Positions 8,387 through 20,595 of a stretch of 64,000 nucleotides of DNA are shown piece by piece. The notes under the pieces were generated by a model. It made no database searches, had not been told where the DNA came from, and saw nothing but the letters and a program-made list of their open reading frames with translations. Source of the stretch: Sphingomonas sp. Leaf242 (lineage in GTDB: Bacteria; Pseudomonadota; Alphaproteobacteria; Sphingomonadales; Sphingomonadaceae); the NCBI RefSeq assembly GCF_001422045.1, contig NZ_LMLW01000008.1, positions 376,501 through 440,500 of the forward strand, given 5' to 3'. Each line of letters begins with the position of its first letter. Position 1 is the first letter of the stretch. Position numbers and translations under genes: made by a program.

Positions 8387-9271
8387 TTACCAGAGCACGC
8401 CCTTGTCGGGCGTCAGCGGCTCGGGCGCTGGATCGCCGATCGCCTGGAGCAGGTCGATCTCGATCGTCCGGCACATCGCGTTCAGCGGCACGTCGTGGAT
8501 CGTGTCGGCAAACGGATCGACCAGATCGTCGCCGATCTGCAGCACCGCGAGGAACATCAGCCCGGCGATCGTCGAGCCGACCGGCGTCGCATAGCCCAGC
8601 GTCTCGACCAGACCGATCGGCAGCAACACGCAGAACAGTCGCGTGAACAGGCTCGGGAAGAAGCGGTATTGATTGGGCAGCGGCGTGTTCTTGATCCGCT
8701 CCATGCCGCCCTGCGCGTTGGCGATATCGACGAGGATGGACTCGAACTGCATCTGCTGGATGGTGTCGATCCAGCCGTTGCGCCGCGCGATATCGATCCG
8801 CCGACCAGTGCCGTCGAGCAGGCCGTTGGCGATATTGGTGCGCTCGAGCGCGAACGATGCCTCCTCCTTCGACAGGAAGCGCAGCACCTCGGGCGGTGCG
8901 GGCTGCTTGCGCAACTGGCAGCGCAGCGCGTTCACATAGGCGATCTGGCGGAGCACGATGGTCCGCTTCATGTCGTGACCCTCGGGTTCGGGCAACATGT
9001 TGCGCGCCATACGCGCTAGGTTGCGCGAGGCGTTGATCATCAGGCCCCAGAGTCCACGGCTTTCCCACCAGCGCTGATAGGCGGAATTGTCGCGGAAGCC
9101 GAGGAACAGCGCGAGTGCGGTACCGAACAGCGTCAGGGGGAGCGCGGGCGCGTGGAACGGCAGGACGTAATAGGTGATCGTGACGATCACGTCCCAGACG
9201 AACAGGCCGAGCAGCGGGCGCCAGACCTCGCTCAGGATCTGACTGAAGCGCGGTGTTGCAGTGACGATCAA
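8387..9271 (-). CDS. bestrophin family (UPF0187) ion channel
   Basis: This 294-residue membrane protein of the bestrophin family probably acts as an anion or cation channel in the inner membrane. It shows the family motif GFRDNSAYQRWWESRGLWG near residue 60, the pore-region Arg-rich stretch ASRNLARMARN and a later helix pair around LLPIGLVETLGYATP. The GLVETLGYATP segment and the C-terminal DLVDPFAD motif are characteristic. It converges with the NtrC-family gene. No partner gene indicates its physiological ion. Confidence 0.93.
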   Translation of the reverse strand: MIVTATPRFSQILSEVWRPLLGLFVWDVIVTITYYVLPFHAPALPLTLFGTALALFLGFRDNSAYQRWWESRGLWGLMINASRNLARMARNMLPEPEGHDMKRTIVLRQIAYVNALRCQLRKQPAPPEVLRFLSKEEASFALERTNIANGLLDGTGRRIDIARRNGWIDTIQQMQFESILVDIANAQGGMERIKNTPLPNQYRFFPSLFTRLFCVLLPIGLVETLGYATPVGSTIAGLMFLAVLQIGDDLVDPFADTIHDVPLNAMCRTIEIDLLQAIGDPAPEPLTPDKGVLW

Positions 9272-9351
9272 ACGAAAGCTCCCTTGTTTACAGGGCTTTT
9301 AATGCGCGAAGTGGCGTTTCGCTGCAATGCAGCGACGATCAGCCGCCCCGC

Positions 9352-10410
9352 TTAGCCGCCAACGAGCGACTGATCGCGCAGGCCGCGCCAGATCTTCACT
9401 GCCTGCACCGTTTCGGCGACGTCGTGGACGCGGAGGATCTGGACGCCCGCCTCCGCGCCTTTCAGCGCCAGCGCGAGTGAGCCGGCGAGGCGTTGGTCGA
9501 CGGGCGCTTCGTTCGAGAGCGCACCGATGAGGCGCTTGCGGCTGGCGCCGAGCATGATCGGGCAGCCGAGACCGTGGAAGATCGTCAGGCCGTTGAGCAG
9601 CGCGAGATTCTCGGCGAGTGTCTTGCCAAAGCCAATGCCGGGATCGACGATGATCCTCGATCGGTCGACACCGCTAGCGACGACCGTTGCAATGCGCGCT
9701 TCGAGCCAGTCGAAGACATCGGTGAGGACGTTGGCGTAGCCGCCATCGCCGTGTCCGCCTTTCTTGGGGTCGGGTGAGTGCATCAGGACGACGGGGCAGC
9801 CACTTTTTGCGACCACGTCGAGCGCACGATCGTCCCAGAGAAGTGCAGCGACGTCGTTGACGATGTGCGCGCCGGCGGCGAGCGTGGCCTCCATGACGGC
9901 GGCCTTGCGCGTGTCGACCGAGACGATCGCACCGGCGCGCGCGAGGCGCTCGACGACGGGGACGAGCCGCGCGATCTCGTCGCCTTCCCATACCGCGGGC
10001 GCGCCGGGGCGAGTGGATTCGCCCCCGACGTCGATCAGCGTCGCGCCGGCGGCGGCCATGTCGATACCGGCTGCTGCTGCTGCGGCGGGGTCGTCGACAT
10101 GCTTGCCGCCGTCGGAGAAGCTGTCGGGGGTGACGTTGAGGATGCCGGCGACGATCGGCTGGTCGAAGCGGAGCGTGCGTTCGCCGAGCTGGAGGCGCGC
10201 GCGCGGGGCGGTGATGGCGGCGTGGAGGTGCGCGGCGCGTTCGCCCAGCGTTGCGATTTCGGCGACGGGGATGGTGCGGCGGGTGCGGGTTTCGGTCACC
10301 TCGTAGGCGGCGAACCATTGCAGGCCGCCCGCGAGGCGCGCGACGCTGCCGTCTTCGTGGCCGATCGGGGTGTCGACGAACTGGACGGGGCGGAGGTGGA
10401 GGTTGGTCAT
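9352..10410 (-). CDS. folP: dihydropteroate synthase
   Basis: The enzyme joins p-aminobenzoate to 6-hydroxymethyl-dihydropterin diphosphate in folate synthesis and is the sulfonamide target. The catalytic domain starts near residue 85 with GILNVTPDSFSDGG, followed by DVGGESTRPGAP, the NDVAAL segment, and ASRKRLIG near the C terminus; all are standard. At 352 residues it is longer than the usual 270-280 because of an 80-residue N-terminal extension with its own short beta/alpha pattern, common in sphingomonads as far as I recall. folK lies 18 kb away. Confidence 0.96.
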   Translation of the reverse strand: MTNLHLRPVQFVDTPIGHEDGSVARLAGGLQWFAAYEVTETRTRRTIPVAEIATLGERAAHLHAAITAPRARLQLGERTLRFDQPIVAGILNVTPDSFSDGGKHVDDPAAAAAAGIDMAAAGATLIDVGGESTRPGAPAVWEGDEIARLVPVVERLARAGAIVSVDTRKAAVMEATLAAGAHIVNDVAALLWDDRALDVVAKSGCPVVLMHSPDPKKGGHGDGGYANVLTDVFDWLEARIATVVASGVDRSRIIVDPGIGFGKTLAENLALLNGLTIFHGLGCPIMLGASRKRLIGALSNEAPVDQRLAGSLALALKGAEAGVQILRVHDVAETVQAVKIWRGLRDQSLVGG

Positions 10411-10431
10411 GATCTATTCGCTACGATCTTT

Positions 10432-10526
10432 CGTCACCCCGGACCTGTTCCGGGGTCCACCGTTCCGCATATCCAACGTCTGTGATTTCGCGGAACCGTG
10501 GATGCCGGAACAAGCCCGGCATGACG
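10432..10526. repeat. Family E palindromic repeat, copy 1
   Basis: The arms CGTCACCCCGGACCTGTTCC and GGAACAAGCCCGGCATGACG flank a variable centre; internal halves are CCACCGTTCCGC and GCGGAACCGTGG. It lies just downstream of ccrM and overlaps nothing. Other copies are at 21607, 48921 and 51260. Confidence 0.88.
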
Positions 10527-10532
10527 AGGGCT

Positions 10533-11848
<1,316 letters not shown>

Positions 11849-11850
<2 letters not shown>

Positions 11851-12478
11851 AGCTCGTCGTTTCCTGTGCGAAAAGTCCCTCGCGGGCGAGATAGGCGGCG
11901 GCGACGGGCGCGAAACTGCGGCGGTGAATCGGCGTGGGGCCGTGATCGCGGAGCGCCTTCATGTGGTGGGCGCAGCCGTAACCCTTGTTCGAATGCCAGT
12001 TATATTCGGGATGCACGTCCGCCGCGGCGATCATGATGAGGTCGCGCGTGTGCTTGGCGACGATCGAGGCGGCGGCGATCGACAGCGACTTCGCGTCGCC
12101 GCCGACGAGCGGGGTTGCGGGGTAGGTCCAGCGGGGCAAACGGTTGCCGTCGACCAGGACGTGGCCGGGGGCCTGGCCGAGTTCGACCGCCAGCGCGTCG
12201 ACCGCGAGGGTCATTGCCTTCATCGTCGCCCAGTAGATGTTGAGCGTGTCGATCTCTTCGGGCTCGACAATGCCGATGCCGACGATCGCGCAGCCTTTGA
12301 GACGGGCGCAGAGCCGTTCGCGTTCGGAGGCGGAGAGCTTCTTCGAATCGTCGATGCCGCGGGGTACGCCTTTTGCCGGGAGGATCACGGCGGCGGCCAC
12401 GACCGGTCCGGCGAGGGGACCGCGGCCGGCTTCGTCGACACCGGCGACGGGGCCGACGCAGAGCTTTTCGTGTTTCAT
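11849..12478 (-). CDS. rnhB: ribonuclease HII
   Basis: This 209-residue enzyme removes ribonucleotides and RNA primers from RNA-DNA hybrids. The signature DEAGRGPLAGP holds the first catalytic Asp-Glu pair, VDGNRLP holds the third acidic residue and SIAAASIVAKHTRDLIM is the family motif. I chose the ATG at 12478 (MKHEKLCVGP), which overlaps the thiD stop as ATGA, over in-frame starts at 12487 and 12502. The rnhB-ccrM order is common in alphaproteobacteria. Confidence 0.95.
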
Positions 12479-13362
12479 GCCGGGCATTGGCGGTCTTTCC
12501 ACTGGTCGAACGGGCTGGTGCCGAGTGCGTGCCCCATCGGGCCGTGCCCTGCGCCCAGCCCCGGTGCGCTGGCAAGTGCGGCGCGGACGAACGCGATGGC
12601 GCGCTCGATTGCGGCGTCGAGCGGCAGGCCCTGGGCGAGGCCGGTGGCGATGCCGCTGGCGAGCGTGCAGCCGGTGCCATGCGCGTGGCGGGTTTCGATG
12701 CGGGGGTTGGTCCAGCGGCTTTCGCCGGCGTTGGTGACGAGGCGGTCGGTGATGTGGGGGCCTTCGGCGTGGCCGCCTTTGACGAGGACGGCTTGGCCGA
12801 GGGCGCGGATTGCGGCTTCCCCGCCGAGCGCTGCGAGTTCGGGGAGGTTGGGGGTTACGAGCGTGGCGATCCGCATGAGGCGGGTGAAGGCGGCGATCGT
12901 GTCGCTGTCTGCGAGGACCGAGCCGGAGGTGGCGATCATCACCGGATCGAAGATGATGGGGAGTCTGCTCCCCCCCCTGGAAGGGAGGGATTGGGGGTGG
13001 GTTGGCTTGGGGCTGGTGTCGCGCTCGCGCAGCGGCCTACCCACCCCCGGCCCCTCCCTTTCAGGGAGGGGGGAAAGGCGTTCGAGATATGCGGCGACGG
13101 CGTTGGCGGTTTCGGCCGAGCCGATCATGCCGATCTTTACGGCGTCGATGCCGATGTCCGAGACGACGGAGTCTATCTGCGCGAGGACGATCTCGGTCGG
13201 GATCTGGTGGACCGACTGCACGCCGAGCGTGTTCTGTGCGGTGATCGCGGTGACGGCGGTCATTGCGTGGCCGCCGAGCATCGTCACGGTCTTGATATCC
13301 GCCTGGATGCCGGCGCCGCCGCCCGAGTCGGAGCCGGCTATTATGAGGATTCTGGCGGTCAT
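12475..13362 (-). CDS. thiD: hydroxymethylpyrimidine/phosphomethylpyrimidine kinase with a repeat-encoded insertion
   Basis: The enzyme phosphorylates HMP and HMP-P in thiamine synthesis. The ribokinase-fold motifs are present: ILIIAGSDSGGGAGIQAD at the N terminus, KIGMIGS, FDPVMIATSGS and HAHGTGCTLASGIA with the catalytic GTGC. The product is 295 residues against a usual 255-270. The excess is residues 97-131, a Pro/Arg/Ser-rich stretch encoded by an in-frame copy of palindromic repeat family B (12970-13074). It sits between a helix and the strand leading to FDPVM, away from the catalytic motifs. I chose the start MTARILIIAG. It overlaps rnhB by four bases. Confidence 0.94.
   Translation of the reverse strand: MTARILIIAGSDSGGGAGIQADIKTVTMLGGHAMTAVTAITAQNTLGVQSVHQIPTEIVLAQIDSVVSDIGIDAVKIGMIGSAETANAVAAYLERLSPLPEREGPGVGRPLRERDTSPKPTHPQSLPSRGGSRLPIIFDPVMIATSGSVLADSDTIAAFTRLMRIATLVTPNLPELAALGGEAAIRALGQAVLVKGGHAEGPHITDRLVTNAGESRWTNPRIETRHAHGTGCTLASGIATGLAQGLPLDAAIERAIAFVRAALASAPGLGAGHGPMGHALGTSPFDQWKDRQCPA
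12970..13074. repeat. Family B palindromic repeat inside thiD, in frame
   Basis: The arms CCCCCCTGGAAGGGAGGG and CCCTCCCTTTCAGGGAGGGG each contain a small hairpin, with inner arms TGGGGGTGGGT and ACCCACCCCC around a variable centre. Its length is 105 bp, an exact multiple of three, and no stop is made. Other copies are intergenic at 43875 and 62411. Confidence 0.92.
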
Positions 13363-13512
13363 TGGAGAGCCGCGGGAAAAGTGAAGTATAGAAAGCACGG
13401 TTTCGTTTGGGCGCCGTTTGGGGTCGCTGAGCGGGGTTTGGCGCGGTTGGCGGTCATATGCTGGGCTATGTCATACCTGGTGAGATGTAGGACAGCGGTA
13501 TGCCCCCTTTAA

Positions 13513-13616
13513 CCACCCCGGCGGAGGCCGGGGCCCAATTGGGAAGCGTTGCTAACCGAGGGTAGCGTTCCGTTACCTCGACCTTTCCAATTGGGCCCCG
13601 GCCTTCGCCGGGGTGG
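13513..13616. repeat. Family A palindromic repeat, copy 1
   Basis: Arms of about 30 bp, CCACCCCGGCGGAGGCCGGG continuing to CCCAATTGGGAA and its inverse, surround a variable centre of about 40 bp. It fills most of the 326-bp gap between the DUF1272 gene and thiD. The remainder of that gap (13363-13512 and 13617-13688) shows no gene. Confidence 0.9.
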
Positions 13617-13688
13617 TAGAAGCGGCCGGGGTGGTAGAAGGGGTTGAGGTGGCAGTAAGGAGCTAGGTGGTGCTTGCCCGAACGGCGC

Positions 13689-13903
13689 CTAGTGTCGCCG
13701 CGCGCCCTCCGGCTTTTGCGGTGGCGCTTCACCTAGCCTCGTCGGACGATCCAGCAATTCCCCGCCGCAGTTCGGACACCGCTCGTCGAGTGCGTCGGCG
13801 CATTCCGCGCAGAAGGTGCATTCGAACGAGCAGATGAACGCGCCGGGTGCGTCCGCTGGAAGCTCGGTGGTGCAGCGTTCGCAGCTGGGGCGCATCTCGA
13901 GCA

Positions 13904-13904
<1 letters not shown>
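13689..13904 (-). CDS. DUF1272 domain-containing zinc-ribbon protein
   Basis: This 71-residue protein has eight cysteines in pairs: CERC, CSFECTFCAEC and CPNCGG. That pattern is the DUF1272 family, a small predicted metal-binding protein of unknown role that begins MLEMRPSCERC as here. The start codon overlaps the glmM stop by one base (TGATG), so it is translated with glmM. Confidence 0.9.
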
Positions 13905-15244
<1,340 letters not shown>

Positions 15245-15313
15245 CGCGCGTGCTTTCCGTCCGGTATCGGGGTTCTATGCCGTTGATAGCGCGGTAGACC
15301 ACGAAGGGCGAGC

Positions 15314-16559
15314 ATGTCGCAGACTACACGGATTCTCGCCGCGCTGATCGGCGGCATCGCGATGGGAATCGCCGCGGCGGCGTGGTCGCCGGCGAACGCG
15401 ATCGCGGCGACGGCGGTGACCCAGCCGATCGGGTCGGCATGGCTGCACGGGTTGCAGATGGTGATCGTGCCGCTGGTCGTCGGGCTGCTCGTGACCGGCA
15501 TCGGCGCGACCACCGAGGCGGCGCGCGCCGGGCGGATCACCGTTCGCGCGATGGTGATGATCGTCGTCATCCTGTGGAGCACGACGATCATGTCGGCACT
15601 GGTCATGCCGTTGATCCTCGACGCCTTCCCACTGCCGCACGCGTTAGGCTCCGCGTTGCGTGCCGCACTGACGGGTGCTGCGCCGGTCGGGCCGGTGCCG
15701 GGGATCGGCGCGTTCTTCGATACGATCGTGCCGACCAACATCGTCGCCGCAGCCTCCAGCGACTCGTTCCTGCCGCTCACCGTCTTCGCGCTGACGTTCG
15801 CGTTCGCCGTGACGAAGCTGCCCGACGATCGTCGCCGCGTCCTGACCGGCTTCTTCCAGGCGGTGGTCGACGCGCTGTTGATCATCATCACATGGGTGCT
15901 GAAACTGGCGCCGATCGGGATCTTCGCGCTCGCCTACGGGGTCGGTGCGCGCACGGGGACGGCGGCGTTCGGCGCGCTTCTGCACTATATCGTCTGCGTC
16001 TCGGCGATCGGCTTCATCGTCCTGCTCTGCGCCTATCCGATCGGGATGATTGGCGGGCGGGTTAGCTTCCTTAGCTTTGCGCGTGCGGTCGCGCCGGCGC
16101 AGGCGGTGGCGATCAGCACGCAGTCGTCGCTCGCCTCGCTGCCGGCGATGTTGAAGGCCTCGACCGATCTCGGTGCGTCGCCCGCCACCGCCGGAATCGT
16201 CCTGCCGCTGTCGGTCGCGGTGTTCCGCGCGACCAGCCCGGCGATGAACCTGGCGGTCGCGCTGTACGTCGCGCACTGGCTGGGGTTGCCGATCGGGCCG
16301 GGACAGATGGCGGCGGGCGTGGCGACCGCGGCGATCACGACGATGGGGTCGATCTCGTTGCCCGGCACGATCAGCTTCGTTGCCTCGGTCGCGCCGGTGG
16401 CGCTGGCGATGGGCATCCCGCTCGAGGTGCTGGGTCTGCTCATCGCAGTCGAGACCATACCCGACCTGTTTCGCACCGTCGGGAACGTGACGATGGACAC
16501 CGCCGTTACCATCTCCGTCGCAGCGCGGTCCGATCGCGTCGGCGCTCAGGAGAACACCC

Positions 16560-16585
<26 letters not shown>
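15314..16585 (+). CDS. dicarboxylate/amino acid:cation symporter (DAACS family)
   Basis: This 423-residue inner-membrane transporter has about eight hydrophobic helices. Re-entrant-loop signatures of the glutamate/C4-dicarboxylate carrier family are present: the serine-rich [16 protein letters not shown], the ion-site segment [15 protein letters not shown], and [11 protein letters not shown]. The substrate (glutamate, aspartate or C4 acids) cannot be decided from the sequence. Its 3' end overlaps the aldo/keto reductase start by 26 bases, so the two are co-transcribed. Confidence 0.9.
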
Positions 16586-17552
<967 letters not shown>

Positions 17553-17558
17553 TCTTCT

Positions 17559-17662
17559 CCCCTCCCGCCTGCGGGAGGGGTTGGGGGAGGGGCGTGCCTC
17601 ATAGACCGGACGCCGGTACGTACTTCGTCCCCTCCCCTAACCCCTCCCGCAAGCGGGAGGGG
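17559..17662. repeat. Family C palindromic repeat, copy 1
   Basis: The arms CCCTCCCGCCTGCGGGAGGG and CCCTCCCGCAAGCGGGAGGG flank a centre that shares CCGGACGCCGGTACGTAC with the copy at 55892 (one base differs). It fills the gap between the convergent aldo/keto reductase and POT genes and probably folds as a terminator-like cruciform in RNA. Confidence 0.9.
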
Positions 17663-17671
17663 AATTTTGCG

Positions 17672-19273
17672 TCAGCCTCGCGGTACCTGCTCGCCGCGGG
17701 TGTCGAGGCCGGCGGCACCGGGCTCGCCGAGTTCGTTCTGGCCGGCCATCGCGTGATCGACCGCGCCCATCTGGTCGAGATGCATCAGCTTGGTCACGAA
17801 CGGCGCGAGCACCAGCACGACCACGCCGACGCCGATCGCGAACCAGCCGATCCGGCCGTACACTTCGAGCACCCGCCCGACGCCAGCCCCCTCGCCGCCG
17901 GTCGCCTGCGCGATCAGGCCGGCGAGGAAATTGCCGCCTGCGGTCGCCAGGAACCACGTGCCCATCATCAGCCCGGTCATGCTCGGTACCGACAGTCGCG
18001 TCATCGACGACAGGCCGATCGGCGAGAAGCAGAGCTCGGCCATCGAGTGCAGCATGTAGAGCAGCACGACGAAGATCGCTGGGGTCAGGCCCTGTGCCGG
18101 CGCGCCGAGCGTCAGCGCGAAGAAGCCGGCGCCGACGAGGATCAGGCCGATGCCGAACTTGAACGGTGCGCTCGGCTCGAACCCGGCCTTGCCGAGCCTG
18201 GTCCAGAGCGCCGCGAATACCGGCGCGAGCGTGATGATGAAGAACGGATTGACCGACTGGAACACCGAGGCGGGGATAGTCCAGCCGAACACGACGCGGT
18301 CGACCGACTGGTCGGTGTAGACGTTCAGCGACGATCCGGTCTGCTCGAACAGCGCCCAGAACAGCGGCGCCAGCGCGATCAGGAACAGCGCGGCGAAGAT
18401 CCGGTCTCGGTCGATGCGCGGCAGCTTCGCGACCGCGGTCCACAGGATGTAGCCGACGGTGACGAGCGACGCGACGATCAGCGCGGTACCGACGACGCCC
18501 TGGCTGCGCACCAGCCACCACGAGACGGCGACGCCGACGATCCCGCCGAGATAGATCAGCCATTCGATCGACAGCCCGGCAACCGGCTTCGACGCGAGCA
18601 CGGCGGCGTCGGGCGCTTCGCCGACACCGTGCAGCTCGCGCTGGAACAGGATGAACATGACCAGCCCGAGCGCCATGCCGATACCCGCTGCGCCGAAACC
18701 GTACGACCAGCCGACCGTCTCGCCGAGGATGCCGACCGCGATCGGGCCGACGAACGCGCCGGTGTTGATCCCCATGTAGAAGATCGAGAACGCCCCATCG
18801 CGCCGCATGTCCTCGCGTGCGTAGAGCTTGCCGACAAGCACCGAGATGTTCGCCTTCAGGAAGCCGGTGCCGACGATGATGAAGGCGAGACCGAGATAGA
18901 AGCCGTTGAGTGCCGCGCCGTGCACGCCCTGCGGCGCCTCGACGATCGCCAGCAGCAGATGGCCGAGCGTGATGAAGATGCCGCCCGCGAGCACCGCTTT
19001 CCGTGGCCCCAGGAAGCGGTCGGACAGATAGCCGCCGATGATCGGCGTGATGTACACCATCGAGGTATAGGCGCCGTAGATCGCGTAGGACGGCTCATCG
19101 CCGAACAGGAAATGCTTGGTGAGATACAGCACCAGGATCGCCCGCATGCCGTAGAACGAAAAGCGCTCCCACAGCTCGACGAAGAACAGCATGAACAGCC
19201 CGCGCGGGTGCCCGAAAAACGTCTTCGCATCGGCAGGAACGCCGCTGCCCCTGATCGCGTGGGGGTTGGCCAT
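17672..19273 (-). CDS. POT-family peptide:proton symporter
   Basis: This 533-residue major-facilitator transporter has 12-14 helices. The N-terminal FFVELWERFSFYGMRAI carries the ExxER proton-coupling motif of POT/PTR transporters, and GAYTSMVYITPIIGGYLSDR and later NPFFIITLAPVFA are further family marks. It imports di- and tripeptides. I chose the ATG at 19273 (MANPHAIRG), preceded by AGGAGCT. The frame extends 21 codons further but without a ribosome-binding site. Confidence 0.95.
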   Translation of the reverse strand: MANPHAIRGSGVPADAKTFFGHPRGLFMLFFVELWERFSFYGMRAILVLYLTKHFLFGDEPSYAIYGAYTSMVYITPIIGGYLSDRFLGPRKAVLAGGIFITLGHLLLAIVEAPQGVHGAALNGFYLGLAFIIVGTGFLKANISVLVGKLYAREDMRRDGAFSIFYMGINTGAFVGPIAVGILGETVGWSYGFGAAGIGMALGLVMFILFQRELHGVGEAPDAAVLASKPVAGLSIEWLIYLGGIVGVAVSWWLVRSQGVVGTALIVASLVTVGYILWTAVAKLPRIDRDRIFAALFLIALAPLFWALFEQTGSSLNVYTDQSVDRVVFGWTIPASVFQSVNPFFIITLAPVFAALWTRLGKAGFEPSAPFKFGIGLILVGAGFFALTLGAPAQGLTPAIFVVLLYMLHSMAELCFSPIGLSSMTRLSVPSMTGLMMGTWFLATAGGNFLAGLIAQATGGEGAGVGRVLEVYGRIGWFAIGVGVVVLVLAPFVTKLMHLDQMGAVDHAMAGQNELGEPGAAGLDTRGEQVPRG

Positions 19274-19381
19274 GTGGTGATGAAGCTCCTTGGTGCGCCG
19301 CTGACGGGCGCTCGATCGCGCGCAACTTAACGACAAAGCCCGGACTGTAAATATCGCACATCAGGGCCTATCTGCCGGGGC

Positions 19382-19957
19382 ATGCTCAACGATCGCTCCA
19401 CGCCGCTCTCGCTGCTCGCCACCCGTCGATCGGGAAAGCCGCGCGATTTGATCGCGCCCGGCCCCGATTCCTACCAGCTGGCGACGATCCTCGAGATTGC
19501 GGCGCGGACGCCCGATCACGGCAAGCTCGCGCCGTGGCGGTTCGTGGTGGTCGGCGACGAGCACCGCGCGGCGCTGTCGACGCTGATCACGGACGCGTAT
19601 CTGGCGGAGCGGCCTTCGGCGTCGCGGACCGAACTCGAGTCGCTCGACCAGTTCGCGCACCAGGCGCCGACGCTGGTGGTCGTGCTGTCGTCGCCGAAGG
19701 AGAGCAAGATTCCGTTGTGGGAGCAGGAGCTTTCGGCCGGGGCTGCGTGCATGAACCTGCTTCACGCGGTGCATGCGGAGGGCTTTGCGGGCGGCTGGCT
19801 GACGGGATGGCCGGCCTATTCCGACCTGGTGCGCGACGCGTTTGGGTCGGCGGCGGAGCGGATCGCCGGGTTCATGTTCATCGGCACGCCGTCGCGCGCG
19901 CTCGACGAACGGCCCCGCCCCGATATGGCACGGCTGGTAAGCCATTGGGGCTCGTAA
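19382..19957 (+). CDS. nitroreductase family protein (YdjA-like)
   Basis: This 191-residue FMN-binding protein has LLATRRSGK at the N terminus (the RRS(G/x)K FMN-binding motif), ARTPDHGKLAPWRFVVV, and GGWLTGWPAY near the C terminus. It resembles the small YdjA-type nitroreductases rather than NfsB. The substrate is unknown. It lies divergently from the POT gene and 37 bases before a GntR regulator. Confidence 0.9.
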   Translation: MLNDRSTPLSLLATRRSGKPRDLIAPGPDSYQLATILEIAARTPDHGKLAPWRFVVVGDEHRAALSTLITDAYLAERPSASRTELESLDQFAHQAPTLVVVLSSPKESKIPLWEQELSAGAACMNLLHAVHAEGFAGGWLTGWPAYSDLVRDAFGSAAERIAGFMFIGTPSRALDERPRPDMARLVSHWGS

Positions 19958-19978
19958 GGCTCGACTTTGGAGCTAATT

Positions 19979-19994
19979 GCTGTATTAGAACAGC
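19979..19994 (+). promoter_or_regulatory. Inverted repeat abutting the GntR start codon
   Basis: GCTGT-ATTAGA-ACAGC is a perfect 5+5 inverted repeat ending on the base before the ATG at 19995. It contains TATTAG, a possible -10 element. YtrA-type regulators often bind such a site over their own promoter, and the position would give a leaderless message. This is inference from the sequence. Confidence 0.5.
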
Positions 19995-20351
19995 ATGACA
20001 GCGCTCAGCAGCGACGACAGCCCCGTATATATCCGCCTCCGCAGCACGATCGCTGCGGGGATACTTCGCGGCGACTATCGCGCGGGCGACCAATTGCCGT
20101 CGGTGCGCGCGTTTGCCGCCGAGCAGGGTGCGAACCCGCTGACGGTCGCCAAGGCGTATCAGAGCTTCCAGGACGACGGCTATGTCGAGGTACGGCGCGG
20201 GGTCGGGATGTTCGTGATGCCGGGTGCGGCGGAGGCGTTGCGGGTGGCAGAGCGCGAAAATTTCGTGACGACGCAGTGGCCCAGGATATTGGGGCATATC
20301 GATCTGTTGGGGTTGGATGCACATGATCTGCTGGAGCACGAACGGGCCTGA
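19995..20351 (+). CDS. GntR-family transcriptional regulator (YtrA subfamily)
   Basis: The protein is 118 residues. The N-terminal 75 form a GntR winged helix (SPVYIRLRSTIAAGILRGDY, DQLPSVRAFA, NPLTVAKAYQSFQDDGYVEV). The short C-terminal part of about 40 residues has two helices, typical of the YtrA subfamily, which usually sits in front of an ABC transporter operon. No transporter follows here; the next gene is on the other strand, so this is an orphan. Confidence 0.9.
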   Translation: MTALSSDDSPVYIRLRSTIAAGILRGDYRAGDQLPSVRAFAAEQGANPLTVAKAYQSFQDDGYVEVRRGVGMFVMPGAAEALRVAERENFVTTQWPRILGHIDLLGLDAHDLLEHERA

Positions 20352-20390
20352 TTTCGGACCGTCTCGCCCATTCGTGAACCTCGTCCCCGT

Positions 20391-20556
20391 CCGTTCGTCC
20401 CCCCGTCCGTTCGTCCCGAGTAGTCATCGAGTAGTGGCGAAGCCGCGTATCGAGAGGACGTATCGAAGGACAGGCTGGCGAGCGGAACCGATGCTTCGAT
20501 ACGCACCCTCGATACGTTCCTGAAGGAGCTACTCGGTCGCTACTCAGCACGAACGG
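20391..20556. repeat. Family H palindromic repeat, copy 1
   Basis: CCGTTCGTCC at one end and GCACGAACGG at the other, with internal CTTCGATACG and CGTATCGAAGG segments. The last 60 bp match the copy at 55561-55696 closely (CTCCTGACGGAGCTACTCGG and onwards). It lies between the convergent GntR and nat genes. Confidence 0.82.
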
Positions 20557-20595
20557 TGGGGGTTCGGGGCGATACTCGGAGCCCGCGCCCGCGCT

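Noticed and set aside
13513-13616. A CRISPR array, considered because short repeats recur
   Set aside because: Copies of each family are single and dispersed over the window, with no regular spacing, leader or cas genes.
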